The notes below the pieces were generated by a model that was not told where the DNA came from, ran no database searches, and saw nothing but the letters and a program-made list of their open reading frames with translations. Positions 37,227 to 46,902 of a stretch of DNA of 64,000 nt are shown one piece after another. The DNA is from Leptospira perolatii (GTDB taxonomy: Bacteria > Spirochaetota > Leptospiria > Leptospirales > Leptospiraceae): the NCBI RefSeq assembly GCF_002811875.1, contig NZ_NPDZ01000002.1, forward strand, positions 1-64,000. Direction: 5' to 3'. The translations under genes were made by a program, and so were the position numbers. How positions within the stretch are numbered: position 1 is the first letter of the stretch; every line of letters starts with the position of its first letter.

Positions 37227-38333
37227 TTAACGCCTTGCCTGCTCTAAGGCAAGATCTCCAAACACCAGTCCGATTTCCGAAGGCTTAACGATTCCTCTTT
37301 CCGTAATGAATGCAGTGATCAGATCCGAGGGAGTCACATCAAAGGAAGGGTTCAATGCCTTAACTTCTTTTGGTGCGATTACTCCTGAGTCCAAAATAGG
37401 AGATCCATCGGATTTTTTCAGAAAAGAAAGCCTGGTAACTTCTTCCTCGCTTCTCATTTCAATCGGGATATCTTTGCCGGATCGAATCTTAAAGTCGAAG
37501 CTCTTCTCAGTAGCCGCAATATAAAATGGTACTCCGTGGTGCTTGGCAACGATCGCTAGAGGAAAAGTTCCCACTTTGTTCGCGGCATCTCCGTTGGCCG
37601 CTACGCGATCCACACCTACGATTACTGCATCTATTTTTCGATCTGACATGAGCCAGCCGGAAGTGCTATCAGTAATTAGGAAGGAAGGAATTCCTTCTTC
37701 TAAGAGCTCCCATGTGGTAAGTCTTGCGCCCTGCAGATACGGCCTGGTTTCGTCTGCGTACACAGTCAAATCATGTCCGGCGTCTCTTAAGGACCGAATG
37801 ACTCCTAAAGCTGTACCGTGTCCACCGGTAGCTAAAGCTCCAGTATTACAATGAGTTAATATACTAATTTTGGAAGGCGAACTTGGAAAGAGAGACAATC
37901 CGTTTTTTGCCAGAGAGATATTATTTCTGATATCTTCTTCCAAAACGTTGACTGCGAACTCTTCTGCTTTTTGAACGAACAAGCCGAATTCATTGGATTC
38001 GAAGAATTCTTTTGTTAAAAGACTATGGAATTCCTGGAGCGCTGTCCGCAGATTTACCGCGGTCGGTCGGGAATTCAGGATTCTAGTAGTGATCGATTCT
38101 AATTCGGAATAATCCGGCTTGGATTTTATGTTCTTTAACTCTAGAACAACTCCGAATAACCCGGTAATGGCGATTGCAGGAGCTCCCCGAACTACCATTT
38201 CGCGGATTGCAAAAATCGTTTCATCTGCCGTTTTTGCAATAAACCATTCTTTTTTTCCTGGGATCTGTCTCTGATCCAAAAGACGAAGCTGACTGCCTTC
38301 CCAAAAAATAGGGCGCAAATTTTCTCTATCCAT
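37227..38333 (-). CDS. mtnA: Methylthioribose-1-phosphate isomerase MtnA
   Basis: 368 aa. Family blocks VVRGAPAIAITGLFG, ILTHCNTGALATGGHGTALG (catalytic Cys), and VDRVAANGDAANKVGT (catalytic Asp) are all intact. It isomerises 5-methylthioribose-1-phosphate to the ribulose form in methionine salvage, and is related to eIF2B-alpha-like regulatory subunits, from which the CNTG and DRVA motifs separate it. The rest of the salvage pathway is not in this window. The 5' gap to the rhomboid gene is too short for a SAM riboswitch. Confidence 0.92.
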   Translation of the reverse strand: MDRENLRPIFWEGSQLRLLDQRQIPGKKEWFIAKTADETIFAIREMVVRGAPAIAITGLFGVVLELKNIKSKPDYSELESITTRILNSRPTAVNLRTALQEFHSLLTKEFFESNEFGLFVQKAEEFAVNVLEEDIRNNISLAKNGLSLFPSSPSKISILTHCNTGALATGGHGTALGVIRSLRDAGHDLTVYADETRPYLQGARLTTWELLEEGIPSFLITDSTSGWLMSDRKIDAVIVGVDRVAANGDAANKVGTFPLAIVAKHHGVPFYIAATEKSFDFKIRSGKDIPIEMRSEEEVTRLSFLKKSDGSPILDSGVIAPKEVKALNPSFDVTPSDLITAFITERGIVKPSEIGLVFGDLALEQARR

Positions 38334-38434
38334 ACTACATTTTTAAGTCCGGGAGACTAAAGCGGACCACCTTTTTCTACGATTATTACTATGTGATTGA
38401 AATCATCCACCCTCTCCCGGGGGATGAGGACGAA

Positions 38435-38455
38435 CCGGGGCTCTCCCAGCCCCGG
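38435..38455 (+). promoter_or_regulatory. GC-rich hairpin in the leader of the rhomboid gene
   Basis: ccggggct (38435-38442) and agccccgg (38448-38455) pair perfectly around ctccc. The flanks are clearly more GC-rich than the surroundings. It ends 45 nt before the ATG at 38501, in the part that would be coding only if the GTG at 38393 were used. No T-run follows, so it is not a standard terminator. Confidence 0.4.
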
Positions 38456-38500
38456 CTTTGCCTACTTGACTCTTCTGCCAGTTCCGCTAATCATACCATT

Positions 38501-39499
38501 ATGGCAAAGAGAATTTACGGAAAGACCCCTAAACTATTCGGGCTTTCCGTGCTGCATCCCCTAAACCTAGTTCTAATCGTGAATGTTAGCGTTTGGATTT
38601 TGCTCCTTTTGGAAGGTGGCAGGGGAGTTATTAATTATTATTTTGGACTGAACCCAAGTCTTGTGATCGAAAGAAAAATGTTCTGGCAGGTTTTTACTTA
38701 CGGCTTCCTCCACAATGTGTCAGGCGACTTTCTGATGAAGTTTTTTCACATCGGGATGAATATGCTCGGACTTTATACTCTAGGTTTCTGGATTTGCAGG
38801 TACATGAATGAATGGAAATTTCTTGCTTTGTACCTGATTGCTCAACTAGGAGGAGGGATCTGTGTAGTGCTTTTCGCTTATTCGGGGCACTTCCTAGGAA
38901 TCGTCGCGCCTGATTCAGTCTGGGATAGTTATCGAACGATTACGATCGGAGCGAGTGGAGGAGTGTTCGGAGTACTTGCTGTCTTCGGGCTAATGTTTCC
39001 GGAAGCTAAATTTGCATTCCCTCCTGTAAAAGCAAAGAATGCTGCTTGGGTACTGATCGGTTTTGGCTACTTGTTCGATATGATTAGCTACTTAAGCATA
39101 GTAGGCCATTGGTCCATTCAATTCGCGCCTTTCCCAGTAAGCAATTCAGGACATCTAGGAGGTGCTGTTTTCGGAATTAGTGCCTTCTACGTTTTATTTG
39201 ATCGAAAGGCTTCGTTACCAAAACCACATTTTATTCGTCAAGAAGAAGATAGGCCCAAAGAAGTCAGAAAGAAATTGGAGGATCCCTTTGAAGAGCAGAT
39301 CCGAAAAAATCGCGACTTGCTTGGAATATTGAGAGAGACCAAAGATAAGAGTGAGCAGGAAAAGATACTTTCCAAATTACAAGCAAAGGATACAAATCTT
39401 TGTCCTCCTCCAACTTTTAATACAGAGGATCCTTTTTGTCTTAGGTGTGACTGGTTGCCTAATTGTGCTTTAAGAAAGTTGAAGGAAGAGTCGCGTTAA
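38501..39499 (+). CDS. Rhomboid-family intramembrane serine protease with Cys-rich tail
   Basis: 332 aa from the ATG at 38501; an upstream extension to a GTG at 38393 runs through a GC-rich hairpin and looks non-coding. About six membrane helices contain the rhomboid dyad: Ser152 in GASGGVFG and His218 in NSGHLGGAVFG. The cytoplasmic tail (about 235-332) is charged and ends in four cysteines spaced C-x11-C-x2-C-x5-C (CLRCDWLPNC), a possible metal site uncommon in rhomboids. It would cleave membrane-spanning substrates; none known. Confidence 0.83.
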   Translation: MAKRIYGKTPKLFGLSVLHPLNLVLIVNVSVWILLLLEGGRGVINYYFGLNPSLVIERKMFWQVFTYGFLHNVSGDFLMKFFHIGMNMLGLYTLGFWICRYMNEWKFLALYLIAQLGGGICVVLFAYSGHFLGIVAPDSVWDSYRTITIGASGGVFGVLAVFGLMFPEAKFAFPPVKAKNAAWVLIGFGYLFDMISYLSIVGHWSIQFAPFPVSNSGHLGGAVFGISAFYVLFDRKASLPKPHFIRQEEDRPKEVRKKLEDPFEEQIRKNRDLLGILRETKDKSEQEKILSKLQAKDTNLCPPPTFNTEDPFCLRCDWLPNCALRKLKEESR

Positions 39500-39673
39500 T
39501 TTTTATAGGGAACTAAGACTTGGAAAGTGAAGTCCAAAACTGTGGTAGAAGTATGTTAATTCCTTTTTTAAGAATCGAAGGAAGTTTAGAAATTTCTGGA
39601 CATGAACGATCCGGCATCTAAGATTGCTTCGTATGTCTCAAAGGCAAACTGAAAGAAAAGGGTTCGAATTCAA

Positions 39674-40129
39674 GTGACCGAAAAGAAGAAAAGCCTTTTG
39701 CCTGATATCTTGAAGAGAGAGAAGCTACAGGCATTCCTGAAAAGGGAAGATAATAAACATGCGAGTCATGTGGTCCGTGTCCAACCACCCTTGATTCAAC
39801 CTGTGACAGAACCGGAGCCGCCGACTGTAGGACCGGGATCTAAGATTTTTAGAGCAATTGAAGAGTCAATGGACGATATTCGATTCTATTTTTTAGAAGG
39901 CGAGTATCGTGGCAAAATTGCAGCCCTATTCAATGAAAATGAAACACAGTTTGACCGTCTCGGTATCACTCCTAGAAGATTTTTGGATTATGCTAGAGAA
40001 TCTTTTGATCGATTCAAGCAGCTTCAAAAGAAGATGCCTCTTGAGCCGATGAGCAAAAAAGCCTGGGATTATATGGATCGCAGCCTCAGGGAACTGATCG
40101 GCAAATTAAACGAGAGATTCAGTAAGTAA
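39674..40129 (+). CDS. Conserved-looking cytoplasmic protein of unknown function
   Basis: 151 aa from a GTG. It is Lys-rich at the start (TEKKKSLLPDILKREKLQAF), has a proline-rich linker (VQPPLIQPVTEPEPPTVGPG) and a helical second half (about 58-151). No signal peptide or membrane helix, no known motif. A strong terminator follows at 40195-40220, supporting it as a real transcribed unit. Confidence 0.6.
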   Translation: MTEKKKSLLPDILKREKLQAFLKREDNKHASHVVRVQPPLIQPVTEPEPPTVGPGSKIFRAIEESMDDIRFYFLEGEYRGKIAALFNENETQFDRLGITPRRFLDYARESFDRFKQLQKKMPLEPMSKKAWDYMDRSLRELIGKLNERFSK

Positions 40130-40194
40130 GATTTTTTTGAAAGGACAGATTTGAAGGAACAAAAGTTAGAGTTTGTTCTTTCATCGAAGAGAAA

Positions 40195-40220
40195 GGGTGA
40201 TCGGTGGATCACCCTTTTTT
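40195..40220 (+). terminator. Rho-independent terminator
   Basis: gggtgatc / gatcaccc form a perfect 8-bp stem with loop ggtg, followed directly by six Ts. It closes the unit of the gene ending at 40129 and lies 11 nt before the end of the convergent lyase gene. Confidence 0.85.
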
Positions 40221-40230
40221 ATAAACTGGA

Positions 40231-41223
<993 letters not shown>

Positions 41224-41284
41224 AGAAATACCTTTTTGCCGAATTTAGAAGCCGAACTGGCTGATTAAATACAGGGTTTTTTGA

Positions 41285-41325
41285 GTTTTCCCTCCCGGCA
41301 ACGGATTTTTAGACCGGAGGAAAAC
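41285..41325. repeat. Inverted repeat between carbamoyltransferase and lyase genes
   Basis: ttttccctcccgg (41286-41298) pairs with ccggaggaaaa (41314-41324) with two bulged C residues, extended by g/c at the ends. Both flanking genes run leftward, so it sits downstream of the carbamoyltransferase and in the leader of the lyase. It could end transcription of the former, though a T-run is missing. Confidence 0.4.
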
Positions 41326-41356
41326 ATTGACTTAAATGCATCCGCTCGAAAGCGTC

Positions 41357-42289
41357 TTAAACTTCCAACAATTGCAAAATCACTGCTTTTTGCGCATCGA
41401 GCCGATTCTCGGCTTGTTGGAAAATAATGGACCGCGGATTACGGACTGCTTCGCGAGTGATTTCGTATCCTGAATGAATCGGCATATCGTGCATAACTTT
41501 TGCCTTAGTCTTAGAAAGTAGAGACTCATTGATTTGGTAAGGCATCATGAGCTCCATTCTTTCTTTTTTCTTTTCTGCAAAATTCGGATCGTTGAAGAAT
41601 TCCATGTCTACCCAAGTATCAGTGTAGATATAGTCAGCGTCGCCAATTGCCTGGTGCAAATTTGTTTCCCAAGATAGAGTTCCCTTTTTTTGCGCACGGG
41701 TAACTGTTTCTTCGTCGATGTTTACCTTTTCTGCAATCGGAGTAACAAGCGTTAGGTGCATTCCGATTGCTGCTGTAATTCCGATTAGGGAGTTCACAAC
41801 ATTATTATGAACTCCTATATAAGTTAATTTTAACTGTGACAGAGGTTTTGGATTGTCCAGCGCAATGGTCAGTATATCAGCAAGCGATTGGCAAGGGTGG
41901 AACATATTACAGCACCCGTTGATGACTGGCACCTGAGAACCACTTCGTAACTGCAGTAGGTCCTCGTGCTTCCTCATTCTAGCCATGATAATGGAAACGT
42001 TTCTAGAAAGGTATTCGGCCTCTAAGTCTATATCTGAAAGCTGAAAGTTCGAAGACATCCAATCCAGGTAGATCGCGTTTCCACCCATTTCTGTCATCGC
42101 TACTTCGAAGGAAACCCTAGTTCTTGTGGAAGTCTTTTGGAAGAGCATTGCCAAAGTTCTACCGGTCATATGTCCTAGGTAATTGGCTCGATGGTTCTTT
42201 ACATGGATCGCAAAATTCAGGAGATCCAGAATCTCCTCGTCGCTCCAGTCTTTCCAAGAGATAAGATGTTTTATTTTTAGAGAACTCAT
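41357..42289 (-). CDS. Aspartate/ornithine carbamoyltransferase family protein, substrate uncertain
   Basis: 310 aa from the ATG at 42289; a TTG at 42331 would add 14 residues. The carbamoyl-phosphate site is intact (STRTR at 54-58, HPCQ at 131-134). Overall length and the closing QQAENRLDAQKAVILQLL fit ornithine carbamoyltransferases. However the ornithine-binding SMG loop (DxxxSMG) is DTWVDME at 224-230, and the catalytic HCLP is HDMP at 267-270. The amino acceptor may therefore be N-acetylornithine, another diamine or something else. It could still serve arginine synthesis; an N-acetylglutamate-synthase-like gene is at 62191. Confidence 0.8.
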   Translation of the reverse strand: MSSLKIKHLISWKDWSDEEILDLLNFAIHVKNHRANYLGHMTGRTLAMLFQKTSTRTRVSFEVAMTEMGGNAIYLDWMSSNFQLSDIDLEAEYLSRNVSIIMARMRKHEDLLQLRSGSQVPVINGCCNMFHPCQSLADILTIALDNPKPLSQLKLTYIGVHNNVVNSLIGITAAIGMHLTLVTPIAEKVNIDEETVTRAQKKGTLSWETNLHQAIGDADYIYTDTWVDMEFFNDPNFAEKKKERMELMMPYQINESLLSKTKAKVMHDMPIHSGYEITREAVRNPRSIIFQQAENRLDAQKAVILQLLEV

Positions 42290-42734
42290 ATCCTTCTCGT
42301 CCAGTAAACAAACGAATAGAGCTTTAGACAACCGTAAAACCCCGAGGAAGCTTTTGTAATCGCAAATGCAGATATCTTCGATCGGCGGATTTTGTATCTA
42401 CTCGATTGGATTTAAGAATAAGGACGGAAGGGTTTTTAAAAGTGAGATAGAATCTTGTAGCAAAAAGGAAAGGGGGTAACCCCCCTCAAAGTGTTTTTCC
42501 GGGGAAAAAAGCAGTCTATATTCATCGAATCTTCTGCCGGTTAAGCGGAGGTGACGATTCGTTTGATAAATTGCAAAACGACGACGAGTTTGCCTGAAAT
42601 AGGTTACGATCGTTTTACTGAACTAATACGAATGGATAATAAATCCTATGCGTTTTAACGAAAATCTGGCCCGGGTTTTCCGGCTGACAAGGTTAGGCAC
42701 CGCGAAAACGTATTCAAAGAGGAGATTTTGAACT
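42290..42734. other. Divergent intergenic region upstream of prfC
   Basis: About 440 bp without a supported gene. A small GC hairpin ggggg-taa-ccccc sits at 42472-42484. No promoter hexamer pair stands out and no RNA family is recognised. Confidence 0.35.
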
Positions 42735-44363
42735 GTGTCGGAAACAGCTTTAGGACAAGCACAGAAAACCGTGGAGGCGGAGACCAAGCGTAGGAGGACC
42801 TTCGCAATTATAGCGCACCCGGACGCAGGGAAAACGACACTTACCGAAAAACTACTCTTGTACGGAGGTGCGATACAACTCGCTGGAGCAGTAAAGGCAC
42901 GTAAAAACAGAAAAGCAGCGACCTCCGATTGGATGGAAATGGAAAAAGAAAAAGGGATCTCCATTACATCAGCCGCGCTACAATTCGAATACAAGGGACA
43001 TGTTTTAAACCTACTTGATACTCCTGGCCACGAGGACTTTTCCGAAGATACATATCGTACCTTGATTGCAGCTGATACTGCTGTGATGGTTCTAGACGCA
43101 GGAAAGGGAGTCGAACCGCAAACCATCAAATTGTTCAAAGTATGCCGCGATAGAGGAATTCCTATCGTTACGTTTGTGAACAAGATGGATCGTCCGACCA
43201 AAACTCTATTTTCTCTTTTAGACGAAATTGAAAACGTACTTGGGATCACCGCGATTCCGATGGTTTGGCCGATCGGAACAGGAGTGGATTTTAGCGGAGT
43301 TTATAACCGCTTAGACAAAAAAATTTATACTTATGACAAGACTCCAGGCGGATCTTCCAAATCTGCATTTCAAAGCTCCGGTGTGGACGACCCGAGTTTG
43401 GATTCCATGTTCGAAGATTGGGTCTTGAAATCTTTTCGCGAAGAGATAGAACTAGTCGAAGGCGGAATTGGTGACTTTTCGCTGGAAGCATTTTTAGAAT
43501 CTAAGATCACTCCGGTATTCTTCGGATCCGCGGTAAATAATTTCGGAATTCAGCTTTTCTTGGATCATTTCCTACAGATTGCGCCTCCACCTTTGTACTT
43601 TCCTTTGGATCACGGCGGAAAATTAGATCCGGTTCGGACCGGGTTCAGCGGTTTTGTATTTAAGGTACAAGCTAACATGAATAAGGCGCACAGAGATCGA
43701 ATTGCATTCCTCAGAGTATGCTCTGGAAAGTTCGAAAGGGGGCTAACCGTGAATCACGGAAGACTCGGGAAACAGGTGAAGCTTTCTTCCTCTTTTGCGT
43801 TCTTTGGACAAGACAGGAATACAGTAGATGAGGCATTTCCGGGAGATATCATAGGTTTGGTCAATCCAGGAACGTTTGCAATCGGAGATATCTTATCTTC
43901 TGGCAAAGTGCCTGATTTAAAACCACTGCCAGTCTTTGCTCCCGAAATTTTCGGAACTCTTTCCTGCACAGAAACTGGCTCACTTAAAAGTTTTAGAAAA
44001 GGAATCGAGCAACTAGCAGAAGAAGGAATCTTACACTTATTCAGCTCCCAGGTGATCGGCGGAGGTCTTCCAGTGATCGGTGCAATGGGGCAGTTGCAGT
44101 TCGAAGTATTTCGTAGAAGACTATTAGATGAATATGGAGCTCCTACGAATATTAATATCCTACCGTACCAAGTTTCTTGCTGGCTGCCCGAAGAAGATGT
44201 ACCTAAGGTGCCGACCGGATCCAATCTGGTTCAAGATAGCTTAAAGAGATCTGCGCTTTTGTTCGAGTCCGAATGGGAAAAAGGCTACTTCCAGAAAAAA
44301 AATCCGGAAATTCGACTATTGGATTATCCTACTCAGGAAATACAATCAGACGAGATCGAATGA
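42735..44363 (+). CDS. prfC: Peptide chain release factor 3
   Basis: 542 aa from a GTG. The G-domain motifs are AHPDAGKTTLTEK (G1), MEKEKGISITSAA (G2), DTPGHEDFSEDTYR (G3), and FVNKMDRPTK (G4). The GISITS form of G2 and total length separate RF3 from EF-G. Further domains include FVFKVQANMNKAHRDRIAFLR and LQFEVFRRRLLDEYG. RF3 recycles RF1/RF2 from the ribosome after termination. No operon partner. Confidence 0.94.
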   Translation: MSETALGQAQKTVEAETKRRRTFAIIAHPDAGKTTLTEKLLLYGGAIQLAGAVKARKNRKAATSDWMEMEKEKGISITSAALQFEYKGHVLNLLDTPGHEDFSEDTYRTLIAADTAVMVLDAGKGVEPQTIKLFKVCRDRGIPIVTFVNKMDRPTKTLFSLLDEIENVLGITAIPMVWPIGTGVDFSGVYNRLDKKIYTYDKTPGGSSKSAFQSSGVDDPSLDSMFEDWVLKSFREEIELVEGGIGDFSLEAFLESKITPVFFGSAVNNFGIQLFLDHFLQIAPPPLYFPLDHGGKLDPVRTGFSGFVFKVQANMNKAHRDRIAFLRVCSGKFERGLTVNHGRLGKQVKLSSSFAFFGQDRNTVDEAFPGDIIGLVNPGTFAIGDILSSGKVPDLKPLPVFAPEIFGTLSCTETGSLKSFRKGIEQLAEEGILHLFSSQVIGGGLPVIGAMGQLQFEVFRRRLLDEYGAPTNINILPYQVSCWLPEEDVPKVPTGSNLVQDSLKRSALLFESEWEKGYFQKKNPEIRLLDYPTQEIQSDEIE

Positions 44364-44401
44364 CTCTCCAAGCCCCAAAAGGTGGCCGGAACTGCTTTTC
44401 C

Positions 44402-44512
44402 GTAGGAGCTCCTACAGTCTCTTAAGGAATAAATTCCTATAGACAGGAATGTCTTTTCGTGGCAAGGGGAGTACCACCGCTTCGCTCCGGCCCCCGCCCA
44501 CGAGGGTGGGGC
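44402..44512 (+). repeat. Dispersed composite repeat, copy A
   Basis: A perfect 14-bp palindrome gtaggagctcctac (44402-44415), 56 nt of spacer, then a 41-nt GC-rich block (44472-44512) that opens with taccaccgcttcgctccgg and closes in a hairpin gcccccgccc-acga-gggtggggc. The same two parts, in the same order and orientation, recur at 58631-58747 with 4 mismatches in the 41-nt block. This reads as a genus-specific dispersed repeat. Open frames across it are not genes. Confidence 0.7.
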
Positions 44513-44645
44513 ATTTTCGAACGAATGCTTTCTTTAGGTTTGGAAATAAATTATTTTTAAAAAATCTTGGTATTCCCTGAATTTTTTCTGTAAGATAAAA
44601 AAAGGTTCCGAAGTCGTATATAATGTATTTGCACCAGATTATTCC

Positions 44646-44677
44646 AGAGCGGGACATCATGTTTCCGCTCTTTTTTT
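44646..44677 (+). terminator. Rho-independent terminator without an obvious gene
   Basis: agagcgg (44646-44652) and ccgctct (44665-44671) pair, with seven Ts (44671-44677). The nearest plus-strand gene, prfC, ends 280 nt earlier, beyond the dispersed repeat. A tataat lies at 44619-44624, so this could end a short RNA or the prfC transcript. Confidence 0.6.
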
Positions 44678-44873
44678 ATCTACAGGATTCTTCACAGTTT
44701 TTGGGAGCAGCGCAAATCCGGTATGATAAAATCGTAATGTACTCAAATAACTGATGCTGCGATTCCTTTGCCTTTTATTCAATTGATTCAATCTTAACCT
44801 CTAAGCACCCATGAGAATATTCATCCAGCTCCCCTGAATTCAAACGGCTCAGTATTGTATGCAAAGGACTGAT

Positions 44874-44944
44874 CAGGGACAAAGTAAAAATTCGAAACGA
44901 AATATTCCTTACCAAGTGGTCCTATGTTGTCCGGATGGACGACG
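44874..44944 (+). promoter_or_regulatory. 71-nt conserved leader element, copy 1 (diverged)
   Basis: Starts cagggac and ends ggacgacg, exactly as long as the other copies. The tataat is degraded to aaaaat, the second hairpin arms (agtggtcc / ggacgacg) have two mismatches, and the GAAA-loop hairpin is weakened. It lies 50 nt before the lipoprotein gene start at 44995. Confidence 0.6.
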
Positions 44945-44994
44945 AATCCGAAATCTTAGACCAGAATCATCGTATCGCTTCCTAGGAGATATTG

Positions 44995-45747
44995 ATGAGC
45001 CAGTATAAACATTGGATTGTCGTTCCAATTACTTTTATCTGTTTAATGTCATGCGTAAAGAATACTAAGCCGGATAATTCGGAGTTACTAACGTTATTTA
45101 TCGACCAAGCCTTAGGGAACTGTGCGATAGTCTTAAAGACGTCAAATTCGAACGAATACCAAGCAAGTCTTTTGCCGATTTCTAAAGGAGACTGTAAAAA
45201 AGAATCTGTAGTCGGATTAACAACCGAAGAGAATCTGGATATCGCGGCTCGAAAATACCAAAGGGCCCTGACGGTAGCTCAAGAAATTGGTCCTTCGTGT
45301 TTAAATACTGCTGATTTTATCCGGGCAAGGTTGAAAAATCCCTCGGTTACTACTTTATTTAATGAGTCGTCGAGCTTGGCGCGTATCAAGGTTTATCCGG
45401 TGCCGGATTTACTAATCGAATCTAAAAAGTACATTTTAAATTTTCTGAAATTTAATGAGCATGATTTCAGCTCGTCGTCAGCAGGAAGTTTGGAGCAATC
45501 TAAACGCCTTGGAGATATTGTATTGTTGTTAAACTTAGCGAGTGATTCGTCTGCGAACGAACCCAGCTGCTATTCTTCTACAACTGCAAAACTCTCGGCA
45601 GAATTTCCTACCGATAAATTTTCCTATGGCAACGATAGTAGATCCGGTACAAAAACATTTTTGGAAAGCACTTGTTATTATGGTTCGGGATTATCCGCTC
45701 AAGAGATGGAACACTTCGGTTGCGCAACTTTGTCGGAAGAATTTTAA
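44995..45747 (+). CDS. Array lipoprotein 1 (six-Cys family ending CATLSEEF)
   Basis: 250 aa from the ATG at 44995 with AGGAG 8 nt upstream. Signal sequence with lipobox CLMSC. It is the most diverged member together with copy 2, and lacks the Gly/Pro linker after the lipid-anchored Cys. The six family cysteines are present (GNCAIV, GDCKKE, PSCLNT, PSCYSS, STCYYGSG, FGCATLSEEF), suggesting three disulfides in a periplasmic or surface domain. The shared region TTEENLDIAARKYQRAL corresponds to TPEEYRAVRL in later copies. No named family; function unknown. No terminator follows, so it may be read through toward copy 2. Confidence 0.8.
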   Translation: MSQYKHWIVVPITFICLMSCVKNTKPDNSELLTLFIDQALGNCAIVLKTSNSNEYQASLLPISKGDCKKESVVGLTTEENLDIAARKYQRALTVAQEIGPSCLNTADFIRARLKNPSVTTLFNESSSLARIKVYPVPDLLIESKKYILNFLKFNEHDFSSSSAGSLEQSKRLGDIVLLLNLASDSSANEPSCYSSTTAKLSAEFPTDKFSYGNDSRSGTKTFLESTCYYGSGLSAQEMEHFGCATLSEEF

Positions 45748-45787
45748 AACTGATTATTTAGAGCTTGGCTTTGAGCATAAAGATTGG

Positions 45788-45858
45788 CAGGGATAAAGTT
45801 ATAATACGAAACGAAAGTTTCATTACAAAGTAGTCCTGTGTTGTCCGGCAGGACGACT
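45788..45858 (+). promoter_or_regulatory. 71-nt conserved leader element, copy 2
   Basis: Contains tataat at 45800-45805, then gaaac-gaaa-gtttc (5-bp stem with a GAAA tetraloop), then agtcctg...caggacgact arms around a tccgg loop. Ends 64 nt before the ATG of array gene 2. No -35 hexamer at the usual distance. Confidence 0.68.
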
Positions 45859-45922
45859 TAGCTTCACAATCATGTTAGCCTATACCTATTAACAAACAAT
45901 TCGCTTAATAGGAGGCGCGAAA

Positions 45923-46681
45923 ATGAAAACGATTCAGGGAATGTTAGCGATTTGCTTTATGACATTGACTGTCTTTGGTTGCGAAGAAGGAAAGAAGGAT
46001 GATAATTCTAACTATTTGAAGGCATTTATCGACCGAATCACTCAGACCGAACAGATAACAGGTCATTGCGCACAAGCAATGAAAATGGGAGGGGGTAAGT
46101 ACGCGGCCATAGTTATGCCGATATCCGAAAGCGAGTGTAACAAATCTATCCAAACCGGAAATACTCCGGAGGAAAACCGTCAAACTATGATTCCTAGGAT
46201 ACAGAGGGCCTTAGCAGTGTCAGAAGAGATTGGGGTAGAATGCGTCAATACGACGTCTTACCTTCAGGCTAGGGTGGACGACCCATCACTCATTCCACTG
46301 CCCCCTCAAAGTCAATTAGACTCTTTTCGATTTTATAAAATACCAAGTTTGATTTATGAAGCAAAAAAGTCCTTCCTATCGATAGGATTCACAGAGGATC
46401 AGATCAATGCATTTACAGTAATGACTGCAGAACAGTCTCGTAGGTATCAAGACTTTGTACTGACCGAAAAAATTGCAAATCAACAGGTAAATGAGCTAAA
46501 CTGTGGAAATGCAGTAAAAGCAAAGGCGATTTCTGAATTCCCGACAGACATATACTTTACTCAGTATTCGCAATCTACATCCACCACGATCATGTCAGAT
46601 ATGATGTGCTACTATGGGAGCGGCTTGACTACACAGCAAAAAGCGGACAATGGATGTGCCACCCTTTCTGAAGAATATTAG
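45923..46681 (+). CDS. Array lipoprotein 2 (six-Cys family ending CATLSEEY)
   Basis: 252 aa, AGGAGG about 9 nt upstream. Lipobox TVFGC near residue 20, followed by EEGKKDD with no Gly/Pro linker. The six cysteines are in GHCAQA, SECNKS, VECVNT, LNCGNA, DMMCYYG and NGCATLSEEY. ARYYPV of later copies appears here as SFRFYKIPSLIYEAKK. It starts about 180 nt after copy 1. Its last 27 nt and the following terminator belong to a tract identical to that at the end of copy 3, implying recent conversion or duplication. Function unknown. Confidence 0.82.
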   Translation: MKTIQGMLAICFMTLTVFGCEEGKKDDNSNYLKAFIDRITQTEQITGHCAQAMKMGGGKYAAIVMPISESECNKSIQTGNTPEENRQTMIPRIQRALAVSEEIGVECVNTTSYLQARVDDPSLIPLPPQSQLDSFRFYKIPSLIYEAKKSFLSIGFTEDQINAFTVMTAEQSRRYQDFVLTEKIANQQVNELNCGNAVKAKAISEFPTDIYFTQYSQSTSTTIMSDMMCYYGSGLTTQQKADNGCATLSEEY

Positions 46682-46795
46682 TTCGAAGGAATATCTCTTA
46701 TCTTGAAAATAAAAAGCCTGCAACTCTGCAGGCTTTTTTGCTCTAACGCAAATTGAAAGAATTCTCACCACTTTACTAAGTAAAAAGTCGGAGTC
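46655..46795 (+). repeat. 141-bp tract identical to 47798-47938
   Basis: It covers the last 27 nt of array gene 2, its terminator and about 55 nt beyond. I compared both tracts base by base and found no difference, while the coding sequences just upstream are strongly diverged. This points to a recent recombination event. Confidence 0.85.
46711..46739 (+). terminator. GCCTGCA-type terminator after array gene 2
   Basis: aaaagcctgca / tgcaggctttt stem with loop actc and a T-run. The stem sequence GCCTGCA recurs after most array genes. Confidence 0.85.
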
Positions 46796-46831
46796 GAAAA
46801 ACGAAAAGCTTCGTTCCAATAATCACACAGT

Positions 46832-46902
46832 CAGGGACGAAGTTATAATACGAAACGAAAGTTTTGTTACCAAGTAGTCCTGTGTAGTCCGGATGGACGA
46901 CT
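46832..46902 (+). promoter_or_regulatory. 71-nt conserved leader element, copy 3
   Basis: tataat at 46844-46849; first hairpin gaaac-gaaa-gtttt (one G-U pair); second hairpin agtagtcc / ggacgact with one mismatch around a loop with tccgga. Ends 94 nt before the ATG. A second conserved block (tgataagttcaaatcac, then agtagatc and tgcatcttgag) fills that gap in copies 3, 4 and 6. Confidence 0.7.

Noticed and set aside
38334..38500. SAM riboswitch controlling mtnA
   Set aside because: The gap before mtnA is under 60 nt to the next possible coding start and shows no SAM-I-like multi-stem pattern on the minus strand. The GC hairpin belongs to the other strand's leader.
42472..42484. ggggg-taa-ccccc as a terminator for the carbamoyltransferase or a regulator of prfC
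   Set aside because: Three-base loop, no T-run and no gene ending nearby; noted only as part of the intergenic region.
44412..44660. Open frame on the minus strand across the dispersed repeat, and its counterpart at 58598-58783
   Set aside because: Both run through the same GC-rich repeat block, giving similar short peptide pieces only because the DNA is repeated. No ribosome binding site and no protein-like composition.
46595..46819. Minus-strand open frame over the end of array gene 2, with a near-identical twin at 47675-47941
   Set aside because: The identity comes from the 141-bp duplicated tract and the frames are antisense to the lipoprotein ends and terminators. Not independent genes.
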